A DNA stretch of 64,000 nt from positions 429,672 through 493,671 of the forward strand of contig NZ_JAIWHV010000002.1 of NCBI RefSeq assembly GCF_020177375.1. Direction: 5' to 3'. This DNA is from Saliphagus infecundisoli. Lineage in GTDB: Archaea > Halobacteriota > Halobacteria > Halobacteriales > Natrialbaceae. The notes beneath the pieces are model-generated. The model saw only the letters and a list, made by a program, of their open reading frames with translations, was not told where the DNA came from and searched no databases. A program made the translations under genes and the position numbers. Positions 42,418 through 51,264 of the stretch are shown one piece after another; the stretch's first letter is position 1, and each line of letters opens with the position of its first letter.

Positions 42418-43617
42418 TCAGTCGGCGGGCTGGCGTCCGGCGGCGCCGGCCGCGCCGCTCTGCTGTATGACGTTGAACGCGGTCATGAGGTCGGTCCGGG
42501 AGATCAAGCCGACGAGGTCGGGATCCCGGGCCGCCTCGTCGTCGACGACGAGCAGCCGGCCGATCCCTTCCCCCTGGATGCGTTCGATCGCGGTCATCGC
42601 GCCCGCGTCGGCGGTGATCGTCTTCAGGTCGGTCGACATCACCTCCTCGACGGTGTAGGCGTCGCGTTCGACCTCCCGCACCTCGCGGGCGTCGTCGAGC
42701 GTGACGAGGCCGACCAGGCGGTCGTTCTCTATGACCGGGTAGCCGGTGTGGCGCTCGCGGAACATCCGCGAGACGAGTTCGGCGACGGTCGTCTCCGGGG
42801 TGACGGTGTGGAGGTCGGAGGCGGGGGTCATGATGTCGGCGACGGTGACGCCCTCGAAGGCGGCTTTCATCGTCACCTGCTGGGACTCGCTTGCGGCGCC
42901 GATGTAGACGAACAGCGCGACGCCGATCAGAATCACGTTCCAGGCCAGCAGGCCGAACAGCCCCATCAGGACGGCGAACGTCTTCCCGACGCTGGCGGCC
43001 TGCTGGGTCGCGCGTGCGTACGGCCGAGACCGGGCCAGCAGCGCCCGGAGGATCCGGCCGCCGTCCATCGGGAACGCGGGCACCATGTTGAAGATCGCGA
43101 GCGCAATGTTGAGGACGGCGAGGTAGCCGAGCACGAACCGGATGCCGTCTACGGCTCCCGAGGAGAGGGTCCCCTCGAGGACGCCGGGGGTCGCGAGGAA
43201 GGCGACGTAGGAGACGGCGCCGACGAGGACGCTGACGATCGGACCGGCGATGGCAATGGCGAACTCCTGGCGCCAGTCCTCGGGCATCTCCGACAGCGAG
43301 GCGATCCCGCCGAACAGCCAGAGCGTGATCGACTCGATCGGGAATCCGTAGCGTTGGGCGGTAAGCGAGTGACCGAGTTCGTGTGCGACGACGCCGACGA
43401 AGAGGCCGACGGCGGCGACGAGCCCCAACACCCAGGGCATCGTCCCGGCGGTCAGCGGTTCGACGGCGATCTCGGCGCCCCAGAGCTCGTTGAGAATCTC
43501 GGCGGTCGGCTCGATCTGGACGCCGATGAGGTAGGCAAACAGCGGAAGGACGAGCAGGAACGTCAGGTCGAGCTTGATCGGAATGCCAAACAGCGACCCG
43601 ATCCGGAACCCCTTCAT
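42418..43617 (-). CDS. M50 site-2 protease with two CBS domains
   Basis: 399 residues. Membrane part with six helices, zinc motif HELGH at 79-83 and the second motif NMVPAFPMDGGRILRALL near 170-187; then paired CBS domains (about 250-390; DIMTPASDLHTVTPETTV, EVMSTDLKTITADAGAM, GRLLVVDDEAA). CBS pairs sense adenine nucleotides, so activity may follow energy status. The family lead is MKGFRIGSLFGIPIKLD, so ATG 43617 is chosen although the frame is open upstream. Convergent with purU with a 7-base gap. Confidence 0.9.
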   Translation of the reverse strand: MKGFRIGSLFGIPIKLDLTFLLVLPLFAYLIGVQIEPTAEILNELWGAEIAVEPLTAGTMPWVLGLVAAVGLFVGVVAHELGHSLTAQRYGFPIESITLWLFGGIASLSEMPEDWRQEFAIAIAGPIVSVLVGAVSYVAFLATPGVLEGTLSSGAVDGIRFVLGYLAVLNIALAIFNMVPAFPMDGGRILRALLARSRPYARATQQAASVGKTFAVLMGLFGLLAWNVILIGVALFVYIGAASESQQVTMKAAFEGVTVADIMTPASDLHTVTPETTVAELVSRMFRERHTGYPVIENDRLVGLVTLDDAREVREVERDAYTVEEVMSTDLKTITADAGAMTAIERIQGEGIGRLLVVDDEAARDPDLVGLISRTDLMTAFNVIQQSGAAGAAGRQPAD

Positions 43618-43704
43618 GCGGAGGGATACCGGGGGAACGCCCTTAAACGCGCCGCCGCCCCGGCCGTCGGCGGGCTTTTGATCCTCGAGGCCGTACGCGG
43701 CCCC

Positions 43705-44019
43705 ATGAGCGAGGACCCGGCAGGCGAGCAGTCGGGCGGTGGCGAGGACGGCGAGTTCGCCGCCACCTCCGACGCCGGCCCGGAGGAGTCCGACGAGGAC
43801 GAAGAGTGGGAGTTCTCGCTGGCGGACATAGAGGAGCGGGCGGCGGGAAACGACGACGACCGCGGGGACGGCGAGGGGGGGCCGCGCGCGCCCGAACCGA
43901 ACTCCGCGTCGGTCGTCCGGGGGAGCCCGTCGGCCGAGAACGCCGCGTTCGTCCTCCTGGGCGCGCTCGTGATGGTCGGCGTCCTCGTCCGCCTCGTCGC
44001 TGCCGGGTTCGGGATCTGA
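43705..44019 (+). CDS. Small DUF7312-like membrane-anchored protein
   Basis: 104 residues: an acidic, disordered first 75 residues with EEWEFSLADIEER, then one C-terminal membrane helix (AAFVLLGALVMVGVLVRLVA). The layout of acidic region, short W-x-(F/Y)-x-L motif and tail anchor fits DUF7312 as I remember it; function unknown. It lies divergent from the CBS protease and 50 bases before NfeD, so it may belong to the NfeD-SPFH unit. Confidence 0.65.
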   Translation: MSEDPAGEQSGGGEDGEFAATSDAGPEESDEDEEWEFSLADIEERAAGNDDDRGDGEGGPRAPEPNSASVVRGSPSAENAAFVLLGALVMVGVLVRLVAAGFGI

Positions 44020-44068
44020 GATCGAGGGGCGGTAAACCTTTAATCGTGCCGAGACCTTAGTCGCCGTC

Positions 44069-44635
44069 ATGGTCGAATTCCTCGTCGAGAACCTGCCCCT
44101 CGCCCTTCTCGGGGCGGGGCTCGTCCTCATGGTCCTCGAGGCGGTCTCCCCCGGCGCGCACCTGATCGTGGTCGGCGTCGCGCTGGTCGGGGCGGGCCTG
44201 ATCGGCGTGCTCTTCCCCCCGATCGCGGGGCCGCTCGTGATGGCCGCGCTCACCCTGCTGTTCGGCGCGGCCGCGACCTGGATCTACCGCGAGTTCGACT
44301 TCTACGGCGGAAAAGGCACCGCCCAGACCAGCGACTCGGACTCGCTTTCGGGACGGACTGGCTACGTCACCGAGCGAGTCACGAACCGAAGCGGCGAGGT
44401 CAAACTTGAGGAGGGCGGTTTTAGCCCCCACTACAGCGCGCGGACGGCCGACGAGCCGATCCCCGAGGGCGAGGAGGTGATCGTCCTCGATCCGGGCGGA
44501 GGGAACGTCCTCACCGTCGCCCCCCTCGGCGGACTCGGGGACGACGAGATCGACCGGGCGCTCGCCCGCGAGGCCGCGAGCCGGGAGAGCGAGCGGGGGA
44601 CCGACCGTGCCACCGAAACCGAGAGGTCGGGCTGA
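44069..44635 (+). CDS. NfeD family membrane protein
   Basis: 188 residues. Two or three N-terminal helices (LALLGAGLVLMVLEAVSPG, LIVVGVALVGAGLIGVLF, GPLVMAALTLLFGAAATWI), then an OB-fold NfeD domain (about 90-150; SGRTGYVTERV, GEVKLEEGGFSPHYSA, GEEVIVLDPGGGNVLTV). NfeD proteins pair with SPFH/stomatin proteins to organise or repair membranes; the SPFH gene follows by 60 bases. No ClpP-like protease domain is fused, so it is the short form. Confidence 0.92.
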   Translation: MVEFLVENLPLALLGAGLVLMVLEAVSPGAHLIVVGVALVGAGLIGVLFPPIAGPLVMAALTLLFGAAATWIYREFDFYGGKGTAQTSDSDSLSGRTGYVTERVTNRSGEVKLEEGGFSPHYSARTADEPIPEGEEVIVLDPGGGNVLTVAPLGGLGDDEIDRALAREAASRESERGTDRATETERSG

Positions 44636-44695
44636 GGCCGGACCTGTCACTCTCCCAAGGGAACGCTTTTTACGCTACAGCTACAAGTCGCTCGT

Positions 44696-45835
44696 ATGGC
44701 ATTCGAACCAATCGTCCTCCAGGCCGAGGTCGGGCTGGCGATCGGCGCGCTCGTACTGGTCGTCGTGCTCGCCGCCCTGCTGAGCGCGATCGAGATCGTC
44801 AACGCCTACGAGAAGCGAGCGCTGACCGTCTTCGGGGAGTACCGAAAGCTGCTCGAGCCCGGGATCAACGTGATCCCGCCGTTCGTCTCGAACACCTACA
44901 AGTTCGACATGCGGACACAGACGCTCGACGTTCCCCGTCAGGAAGCGATCACGCGGGACAACTCGCCGGTCACCGCCGACGCCGTCGTCTACATCAAGGT
45001 GATGGACGCCAAGAAGGCGTTCCTCGAGGTCGACGACTACAAACGCGCGGTCTCGAACCTCGCACAGACGACGCTGCGGGCGGTGCTGGGCGACATGGAA
45101 CTCGACGACACCCTCTCGAAGCGCGAGGAGATCAACACCCGCATTCGCACGGAACTCGACGAGCCGACCGACGAGTGGGGCATTCGGGTCGAGAGCGTCG
45201 AAGTGAGGGAAGTGAACCCCTCCCAGGACGTCCAGCGCGCGATGGAGCAACAGACCTCCGCCGAGCGCAAACGGCGTGCGATGATCCTCGAGGCACAGGG
45301 CGAACGCCGCAGTGCCGTCGAGAAAGCGGAGGGTGACAAGCAGTCCGAAATCATCCGCGCCCAGGGTGAAAAACAGAGCCAGATTTTAGAGGCCCAGGGG
45401 GATGCGATCTCGACGGTCCTCCGTGCGCGCTCGGCCGAATCGATGGGCGAGCGCGCGATCATCGACCAGGGGATGGAGACGCTCTCGGAGATCGGCCAGT
45501 CCGAGTCGACGACATTCGTCCTGCCCCAGGAGCTGTCCTCGATGGTCGGGCGCTACGGCAAACACCTCACGGGCAGCGACGTCAGCGAGGGCGACGGAAG
45601 TCTGGAGAGCCTCGAGTTCGACGAGGAGACCCGCGAGCTGATCGGGCTCGACGACATCGCCGAGATCATCGGCGAGATCGACGAGGAAGCCGAGATGGAC
45701 CTAGAGGAACTCGAACAACAGGCCCAGGCGATCAAGGAGGGGAAGGGAGCGGGGGACATCTCGAACTCCGACGACGTGATCGCGGACATGGGCCAGGAGT
45801 TCGAGGAGGCTCCCGAGCCCGAACCCGACGAGTAG
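44696..45835 (+). CDS. SPFH/band 7 (stomatin-like) protein
   Basis: 379 residues. One N-terminal membrane helix (about 11-36), the SPFH domain (about 38-200; EIVNAYEKRALTVFGEYRK, VPRQEAITRDNSPVTADAV, ETRIR-type region NTRIRTELDEPTDEWGI), a long alpha-helical coiled coil (about 200-265, rich in EAQGE/RAQGEKQS repeats) and an acidic C-terminal tail (about 300-379). Forms large membrane assemblies that hold proteins in microdomains. Neighbour NfeD is its usual partner. The 80-residue acidic tail is longer than in bacterial stomatins. Confidence 0.94.
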   Translation: MAFEPIVLQAEVGLAIGALVLVVVLAALLSAIEIVNAYEKRALTVFGEYRKLLEPGINVIPPFVSNTYKFDMRTQTLDVPRQEAITRDNSPVTADAVVYIKVMDAKKAFLEVDDYKRAVSNLAQTTLRAVLGDMELDDTLSKREEINTRIRTELDEPTDEWGIRVESVEVREVNPSQDVQRAMEQQTSAERKRRAMILEAQGERRSAVEKAEGDKQSEIIRAQGEKQSQILEAQGDAISTVLRARSAESMGERAIIDQGMETLSEIGQSESTTFVLPQELSSMVGRYGKHLTGSDVSEGDGSLESLEFDEETRELIGLDDIAEIIGEIDEEAEMDLEELEQQAQAIKEGKGAGDISNSDDVIADMGQEFEEAPEPEPDE

Positions 45836-45915
45836 CCACGATCCCCGCGGCGTTCGCGGGGCGGCCCGAGCGAAACGCGTTTTACGCCGGGGCACGTTCG
45901 GAAGGGTAAGACAGC

Positions 45916-46542
45916 ATGGCGGGCCAGGGAACCGACGGCGTCGACGAACGCAAACGGGCGACGCTCCGCAGGTTCGCCGCCGTCGGGGCGGCCTCGCCGC
46001 TGGCACGCCTCTCGGAGTCCGACGAGGGGTCCGAGACGGGCGGCAGCGAGGCCCGCGACGCGATCGCCGGCTACCTCTCGACGACCCCCGGCGCCCACTT
46101 CTCGAAGATCAGGGACGACCTCAAACTCGGCACCGGCGAGACCCAACACCACCTCCGCCGGCTCGAGGAGGAGGGCGTCGTCGAGCGGTTCCGGGACGGC
46201 GACTACAAGCGCTTCGTCGCCGCCGGTCGGTTCGACGCCTTCGAGAAGCAGGCGCTCGGCTACCTCCGGCGGGAAACGCCCCGGGGAATGCTGATCGAAC
46301 TACTGGCCCGCCCGGAGGCGACCGCGAGCGAACTCGCGACCAGTCTGGGGGTGTCGGCGCCGACGGTCAGCAAGTACGCCGGCGAGCTAGAGGAGGCGGG
46401 GCTGCTCTCGCGGGCCGACGGCTACGCGGTCGAGCGCCCCGAAACGATCCTCCTGCTCCTCGTGGCCCACGCCGACTCCTTCGGGGACCGTGCGCGGACG
46501 CTCGCGGCCGAGGCCGACGGACTGGTGCGTTACGACGGCTAG
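45916..46542 (+). CDS. Double winged-helix transcriptional regulator
   Basis: 208 residues. Two HTH segments: about 60-110 (DAIAGYLSTTPGAHFSKIRDD, ETQHHLRRLEEEGVVERF) and about 125-185 (RGMLIELLARPEATASELAT, SAPTVSKYAGELEEAGLL). This paired arrangement occurs in haloarchaeal regulators that control membrane or transport genes; the ligand is unknown. The start at 45916 gives MAGQGTDGVDERKRA; the first 55 residues are disordered. Its stop codon overlaps that of the convergent DUF7123 gene by 3 bases. Confidence 0.82.
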   Translation: MAGQGTDGVDERKRATLRRFAAVGAASPLARLSESDEGSETGGSEARDAIAGYLSTTPGAHFSKIRDDLKLGTGETQHHLRRLEEEGVVERFRDGDYKRFVAAGRFDAFEKQALGYLRRETPRGMLIELLARPEATASELATSLGVSAPTVSKYAGELEEAGLLSRADGYAVERPETILLLLVAHADSFGDRARTLAAEADGLVRYDG

Positions 46543-46772
46543 ACGCTCACTTTCCAGGTGGTGCTCGAGGAGTAGCCCCACTTCTCGACGTCCACTCCAT
46601 AGTTGCCCTCCTGGAGGGCGGTGATGTTCGAGCCGACCTCCTTGGGGGTCATGTCGAGTTCGTTGCCGATGAGCCTGGACTTGAAGTAGGTCTTGGTCGC
46701 CGCGTTCTCCCGGAGGTATCGGAGGATCCGTCGCTGTTTGCTCGTGAGGTCGGGTGCCAGCGTCGTGGCCAT
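46539..46772 (-). CDS. DUF7123 winged-helix protein
   Basis: 77 residues. A single winged helix: LTSKQRRILRYLRENAATKTYFKSR, the recognition part LDMTPKEVGSNITALQ and a wing VEKWGYSSSTTWKVSV. I recognise it as the haloarchaeal DUF7123 family; probable DNA-binding protein, target unknown. Full length for the family. The paired direct repeats at 46806-46913 lie just upstream of its start and are candidate sites for it. Confidence 0.8.
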   Translation of the reverse strand: MATTLAPDLTSKQRRILRYLRENAATKTYFKSRLIGNELDMTPKEVGSNITALQEGNYGVDVEKWGYSSSTTWKVSV

Positions 46773-46805
46773 ATCGGGTAGTCGGTCGAATCGGCCTTAG
46801 GGGGT

Positions 46806-46913
46806 TTGGTACGTCAGGTTAACCCGGTGCCCGATAGCGGTTTTCCCGTCAGTAACCTCCGTATTCCGGCGTGGGGTGGCGCCCCAGGGGGGTGTTGGTA
46901 CGGGCAGTTAACC
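46806..46913. promoter_or_regulatory. Two 19-base direct repeats upstream of the DUF7123 gene
   Basis: TTGGTACGTCAGGTTAACC (46806-46824) and TTGGTACGGGCAGTTAACC (46895-46913) agree at 15 of 19 positions, with TTGGTACG and GTTAACC kept. Both lie in the 241-base gap between the DUF7123 gene and the glycosyltransferase gene. They may be operators, or core promoters reading in the same direction. Confidence 0.5.
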
Positions 46914-47013
46914 GCCGCGTTCGCGAACCGACGTCGGCTCTCAACGTTCAGGATCCCCTGACAGTGCGGTTTCCGGCAGAACGTTCTTGGCCGTCGGTCA
47001 CCCAGTGGAACCG

Positions 47014-48834
47014 ATGAGCCGCCCGGCCTCCGTGAGCGTCGTCCTCCCCGCCCACGACGAGGCAGGGCGACTCCAAGAGACCGTCGGTGCCACTCTCGAG
47101 GCCCTCGCTTCCTTCCTGCCGGCGGGGAGCTTCGAGGTGATCGTCGCCGAGGACGGCTGTACGGACCGGACCCCCGAGATCGCCCGCGAACTCGCCGCCG
47201 GCGACGACCGGGTCCGTCACGTCCACAGCGGGGAGCGCCTGGGCCGCGGGCGGGCCCTGGAACGTTCGTTCCGGGCGGCCGACGGGGAGACGCTGGTCTA
47301 CTTCGATTGCGATCTCGCGACCGACCTCTCGCACCTGGAGGAGCTCGTCGAGTCGGTCCGGTCGGGTGAGGTAGACGTCGCGACGGGCTCGCGCCGGCTC
47401 TCGGGGCGGCGGGCCGACCGGCCCGCGAAGCGGCGCCTGCCGAGTGCCGTCTACAACGGGCTGGTCCGACTCGCGCTCGGGTCGGAGCTGCGGGACCACC
47501 AGTGTGGGTTCAAGGCGTTCGACCGCGCGGTCCTGGAGGACGTGCTCCCGGCGGTCGAGGACGGCCACTGGTTCTGGGACACCGAGGTGCTGGTGGCCGC
47601 CCAGGGCGCGGGCTACCGCGTCCGGGAGTTTCCCGTCGAGTGGACCCCCAGGGGAGACACCGACGTCGACCTCCTCCGGGACGGCTTCGGGATGGGGGGG
47701 CAACTGGCCCGGACCTGGTGGCAGCGGGCGGTCGAACCCCGCATCGGCCGACGGAGCCGCCTGCTCGCGGGCTCGCTGTTGGTCGTCCTCGCGGTCGCCG
47801 TCCTGGCGGCTTCCTTCGACCTCGCGGTCATCGAGACGATGGCCGGCGCCGACCCGGCCGTTCTCGGAGCCGCGACGGTCCTCTATGCCTGCTCGTGGCC
47901 GGTCCGGGGGGTTCGCTACCGCGATATCCTCGCGCGCCTCGGACACCGCGAGGGGGTCGGATTCCTCACGGCCGCGATCTTCGTGAGCCAGACCGGGAAC
48001 CTCGTCGCTCCGGCGCGGGCGGGTGACGCGGTCCGGGCGTACGTCCTGAAGGCCAGGCGGGCGGTTCCGTATCCGACGGGCTTCGCCTCGCTGGCGGTCG
48101 AGCGGGTGTTCGACCTCCTGACCGTCCTGGCACTCGCCGCCGTCGTCCTCGCGGGCTTTTTCCTGACGGGCGCGACGGAGGGGCTCCGGGCGGCAGTCGA
48201 CGGCGCCGGCGTGGGCGACGGCCTCGCCCGCAGCGGCCGGGTCGCGGTCGCCGTCGCGGCCGTCGTCGCCGCGGCCACCCTCGCCGCACTGGTCGGGATC
48301 GTCGCCACGGCCCGCTCGGAGCGGTCGATCCTTCGCGAGGGAGTCGCCCGGCTGGGTGACGACGCCTACGCGGTCCGGATCGGTGACCTCCTGGCGGGCT
48401 TCGCCGGCGACGTCCAGACGGTGGCGACCGACCGGCGGGCGTTCGCCGTCGTCGGCGCCTCGAGCCTCGCCATCTGGATCGTCGATGCCGTCGTCGCCGC
48501 GGCCGTCCTCCAGGCGCTCGGGGCCGGACTCCCGCTCCCGGCCGTGCTCTCGGTCTGCGTGCTGGCCGTCAGCGTCGGCAACCTCGCCAAGGTGTTGCCG
48601 CTAACGCCGGGTGGGATCGGGCTCTACGAGGGCGCCTTCACCGTACTGGTCGTCGCGCTCGGGCCGGTCTCGCCCGCGGTCGCGCTCGCGGCCGCGGTCG
48701 TCGATCACGCCATCAAGAACCTGGTGACCGTCGTCGGCGGGCTGGGCGCGACGGTCGTTCTCGACGTCTCGCTTTCGGCCGCCGTCGAGGAGAGCGGGGA
48801 CGTCGCGCCCGGGGACGGCTACGGCTCGGACTGA
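47014..48834 (+). CDS. AglD-like glycosyltransferase fused to a flippase-like membrane domain
   Basis: 606 residues. N-terminal GT2 domain (about 5-230): VSVVLPAHDEAGRLQ, EVIVAEDGCTDRTPE, the DxD-type DCD at 98-100, GFKAFDRAVLEDVLP and DTEVLVAAQGAGYRV. Then about eight helices of the lysylphosphatidylglycerol synthase/UPF0104 type (about 240-580; NLVAPARAGDAVRAYVL, PLTPGGIGLYEGA). This two-part layout matches Haloferax AglD, which charges dolichol phosphate with the final hexose of the S-layer N-glycan. ATG 47014 begins the family start. It stands alone here rather than in an agl cluster. Confidence 0.86.
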   Translation: MSRPASVSVVLPAHDEAGRLQETVGATLEALASFLPAGSFEVIVAEDGCTDRTPEIARELAAGDDRVRHVHSGERLGRGRALERSFRAADGETLVYFDCDLATDLSHLEELVESVRSGEVDVATGSRRLSGRRADRPAKRRLPSAVYNGLVRLALGSELRDHQCGFKAFDRAVLEDVLPAVEDGHWFWDTEVLVAAQGAGYRVREFPVEWTPRGDTDVDLLRDGFGMGGQLARTWWQRAVEPRIGRRSRLLAGSLLVVLAVAVLAASFDLAVIETMAGADPAVLGAATVLYACSWPVRGVRYRDILARLGHREGVGFLTAAIFVSQTGNLVAPARAGDAVRAYVLKARRAVPYPTGFASLAVERVFDLLTVLALAAVVLAGFFLTGATEGLRAAVDGAGVGDGLARSGRVAVAVAAVVAAATLAALVGIVATARSERSILREGVARLGDDAYAVRIGDLLAGFAGDVQTVATDRRAFAVVGASSLAIWIVDAVVAAAVLQALGAGLPLPAVLSVCVLAVSVGNLAKVLPLTPGGIGLYEGAFTVLVVALGPVSPAVALAAAVVDHAIKNLVTVVGGLGATVVLDVSLSAAVEESGDVAPGDGYGSD

Positions 48835-49364
48835 CCCCCGTCGGAAAACGGCGCGAACGCACAGGACACCGCGGCGGCGAGGGCCGCCTCCCGAGTCAGG
48901 AGGCCCCCGGTGAGAACGCCGACGGCGCCCTCGCTCTCGGCGACGCCCTCCCGGCCCAGTCGGTCGTCCATCACGGGCCCGAGTTCCTCGCCGGCCTCGA
49001 GACGGTCGGCGACGGGATCGGGGAGCCGGAGGCTCGGGCCGCTCGCCCGGCCCGTCCGCTCGCCGTCGACTATCGCCGCCCACATGATCAGGTGGAGGCC
49101 GGGTGTCCCCTCGAGGCGGGCCACGCCGCCCTCGAGCCCGGCACCGTAGTCGGCGTCGATCCCCTCGGCCCGTGCGGCGGCGAGCGCCCGTTCGGCGCGG
49201 GTCTCGGCGCCCGCGACGGTCGCCGCGACCGAGCGGGGCTGTTCGCTCACTCCCGACTCGACGTCGTGGGTCGAGGTCGAGGGCTCGAGCCTCGAGAGAC
49301 CGGTGTGGACGGCCGCCTCCTTGACGGGGTTGGTGCTGCCGACGGCGACGCGGGGCGCGTCCAT
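48819..49364 (-). CDS. Inosine/xanthosine triphosphatase (DUF84)
   Basis: 181 residues of the YjjX/DUF84 family, which hydrolyses ITP, XTP and similar non-canonical nucleotides to keep them out of DNA and RNA. Seen: the N-terminal VAVGSTNPVKEAAVHTGL, SGVSEQPRS, GLEGGV with the metal/phosphate site, and VGVLTGGLLTRE at the C terminus. The start 49364 gives the usual MxxxVAVGSTNP; the earlier ATG at 49379 adds five residues. It overlaps the 3' end of the convergent AglD-like gene by 16 bases. Confidence 0.9.
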   Translation of the reverse strand: MDAPRVAVGSTNPVKEAAVHTGLSRLEPSTSTHDVESGVSEQPRSVAATVAGAETRAERALAAARAEGIDADYGAGLEGGVARLEGTPGLHLIMWAAIVDGERTGRASGPSLRLPDPVADRLEAGEELGPVMDDRLGREGVAESEGAVGVLTGGLLTREAALAAAVSCAFAPFSDGGQSEP

Positions 49365-49443
49365 GGTGTCGTATATCAATGGAACGCTACTGGTTGGAAT
49401 TATCGGTTGCTACCGCTGTCTCGCCCCTCCGAGGTGAAGTGAT

Positions 49444-49459
49444 CCGAAAGGGCTATATG
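49444..49459 (+). promoter_or_regulatory. BRE/TATA promoter of tfb
   Basis: CCGAAAG (49444-49450) is followed by GGCTATATG (49451-49459). The ATG is at 49529, so the predicted transcript has a leader of about 45 bases, unlike most genes here. A leader on a TFB gene leaves room for translational control. Confidence 0.6.
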
Positions 49460-49528
49460 TGGCCTCTCTGAACCGGGTAGACACTGAACCCGTCCGGACT
49501 TCTGTGGCGTTCGGCCGGCCCCTTCGTC

Positions 49529-50506
49529 ATGACTAACGCATCATCGACCACCCGAGTACGGCGTACCGAACGAGAGGAGGAGACGGAGACCGAAACCGAG
49601 GACAACGACCTCCGGTGTCCGGAGTGTTCCGGCCAGCTCGTCACCGACGACGAACACGGCGAGACCGTCTGTGCCGACTGCGGGCTCGTCGTCGACGAGA
49701 ACTCCGTCGATCGCGGCCCCGAGTGGCGCGCATTCGACGCCAGCGAGAAAAACGAGAAATCTCGAGTCGGCGCCCCGACGACGAACACGATGCACGACAA
49801 GGGGCTGTCGACGAACATCGACTGGCGCAACAAGGACGCCTACGGCAACTCTCTGGGGAGCCGCCAGCGCGAGAAGATGCAGCGCCTCCGCAAGTGGAAC
49901 GAGCGCTTCCGGACCCGCGACAGCAAGGAGCGAAACCTGAAACAGGCGCTCGGAGAGATCGACCGGATGGCGAGCGCCGTCGGCCTCCCGACGAACGTCC
50001 GCGAGACCGCGAGCGTCGTCTACCGGCGCGCGCTGGACGAGGACCTCCTCCCCGGGCGCTCGATCGAGGGCGTCTCCACCGCCTGCGTCTACGCCGCCGC
50101 CCGCCAGGCCGGCGTTCCCCGGAGCTTGGACGAGATCGCCGACGTCTCGCGGGTCGAGAAAAACGAGATCGCCCGCACCTACCGCTACGTCGTCCGCGAA
50201 CTCGGCCTCGAGGTCCAGCCCGCAGACCCCGAGAGCTACGTCCCCCGCTTCGCGTCGGGACTCGACCTCTCGGACGAGGCCGAACACCGCGCGCGCTCCC
50301 TGCTCCAGAACGCGAAAGAACAGGGCGTCCACTCCGGAAAGTCGCCCGTCGGGCTGGCGGCCGCCGCGGTGTACGCCGCGGCCCTCCTCACGAACGAGAA
50401 GACGACCCAGGCCGCCGTCAGCGAGGTCGCCGACATCTCCGAGGTGACGATCCGGAACCGGTATCACGAACTGCTGGAGGCCGAGGAGTCGATCGGCGTC
50501 GCCTGA
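49529..50506 (+). CDS. tfb: Transcription initiation factor IIB (TFB)
   Basis: 325 residues. Zn-ribbon with Cys30, Cys33, Cys48 and Cys51 (CPEC...CADC), the B-finger/linker (SVDRGPEWRAFDASEKNEKSR, GLSTNIDWRNKDAYG), and two cyclin-like core repeats (about 115-210 and 215-315; PTNVRETASVVYRRA, GVSTACVYAAARQAG, PVGLAAAAVYAAALL). TFB recruits RNA polymerase to TBP-DNA; the second repeat binds BRE. Haloarchaea carry several tfb paralogues; I cannot say which numbered paralogue this is. The acidic N-terminal 28 residues are a haloarchaeal addition. Confidence 0.95.
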   Translation: MTNASSTTRVRRTEREEETETETEDNDLRCPECSGQLVTDDEHGETVCADCGLVVDENSVDRGPEWRAFDASEKNEKSRVGAPTTNTMHDKGLSTNIDWRNKDAYGNSLGSRQREKMQRLRKWNERFRTRDSKERNLKQALGEIDRMASAVGLPTNVRETASVVYRRALDEDLLPGRSIEGVSTACVYAAARQAGVPRSLDEIADVSRVEKNEIARTYRYVVRELGLEVQPADPESYVPRFASGLDLSDEAEHRARSLLQNAKEQGVHSGKSPVGLAAAAVYAAALLTNEKTTQAAVSEVADISEVTIRNRYHELLEAEESIGVA

Positions 50507-50547
50507 GCGGACACGACCTTTTTGCCCGACGGCTGCGTGGCCGACGC

Positions 50548-51240
50548 ATGGACCCCACGTTCGACGAGTTCGTTCTCGCGGCCGCGACCGCCGATCTGAG
50601 CGAGGAGCCCGCCGCGCGCGCCGACGCCGACTGCCTCGAGTTCCGGATGGACCTCGCCGAGGACTCCCTCGACGCGCTCTCGGCCTACGACGGCGACCTC
50701 CCCCTCATCGCGACCAACCGCGCGGCGTGGGAGGGCGGCGAGGCCGACGACGAGAACCGTCTGGAGGACCTCGCGGAGGCGGCTCGAACCGAGGCCGTCG
50801 AGGCGATCGACGTCGAACTCGCCTCCGTTCTCGAGGGAGAAGCCAACGGCGTTCTCGAGGCCGCCAGCGCGAACGACGTTCGAGCGATCGTCTCCGCCCA
50901 CGACTTCGAGGGGACGCCCTCGCGCCCGGAGCTCGTCCGAACGCTGACCGAGGCGGGCAAACACGGCGACGTCGCGAAGCTGGCGGTCACGGCGGAGTCA
51001 CGAGCCGACACACTCACACTGCTGTCGGCGACCGAGCAGCTGAGTCGCCAGGGCGACCGGGTCGCGACGATGGCGATGGGCGAGGTCGGCAGACACACCC
51101 GGGCGGTGGCGCCCGTCTACGGCTCGCGGATCGGCTACGCGCCCGTCGATCCGGCCCGGGCGACCGCGCCGGGCCAGTACGACCTGGCGACGCTGCGGGA
51201 ACTCGTCGGCGCTCTGGGAGAGAGAAAACGGGAGAATTAA
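50548..51240 (+). CDS. aroD: 3-dehydroquinate dehydratase, type I
   Basis: 230 residues, class I (Schiff-base) enzyme that dehydrates 3-dehydroquinate to 3-dehydroshikimate. The catalytic His is His118 in IVSAHDFEGT and the Schiff-base Lys is Lys144 in DVAKLAVTAES; ADCLEFRMDLAED near residue 30 and PVYGSRIGYAPVD near the end fit the family. It follows tfb by 42 bases and is read with it. DHQ synthase II and ADH synthase, the two preceding enzymes of the archaeal route, are on the other strand within 3.4 kb. Confidence 0.94.
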   Translation: MDPTFDEFVLAAATADLSEEPAARADADCLEFRMDLAEDSLDALSAYDGDLPLIATNRAAWEGGEADDENRLEDLAEAARTEAVEAIDVELASVLEGEANGVLEAASANDVRAIVSAHDFEGTPSRPELVRTLTEAGKHGDVAKLAVTAESRADTLTLLSATEQLSRQGDRVATMAMGEVGRHTRAVAPVYGSRIGYAPVDPARATAPGQYDLATLRELVGALGERKREN

Positions 51241-51264
51241 CCCGGATCGGTGAGGAACGAGATC

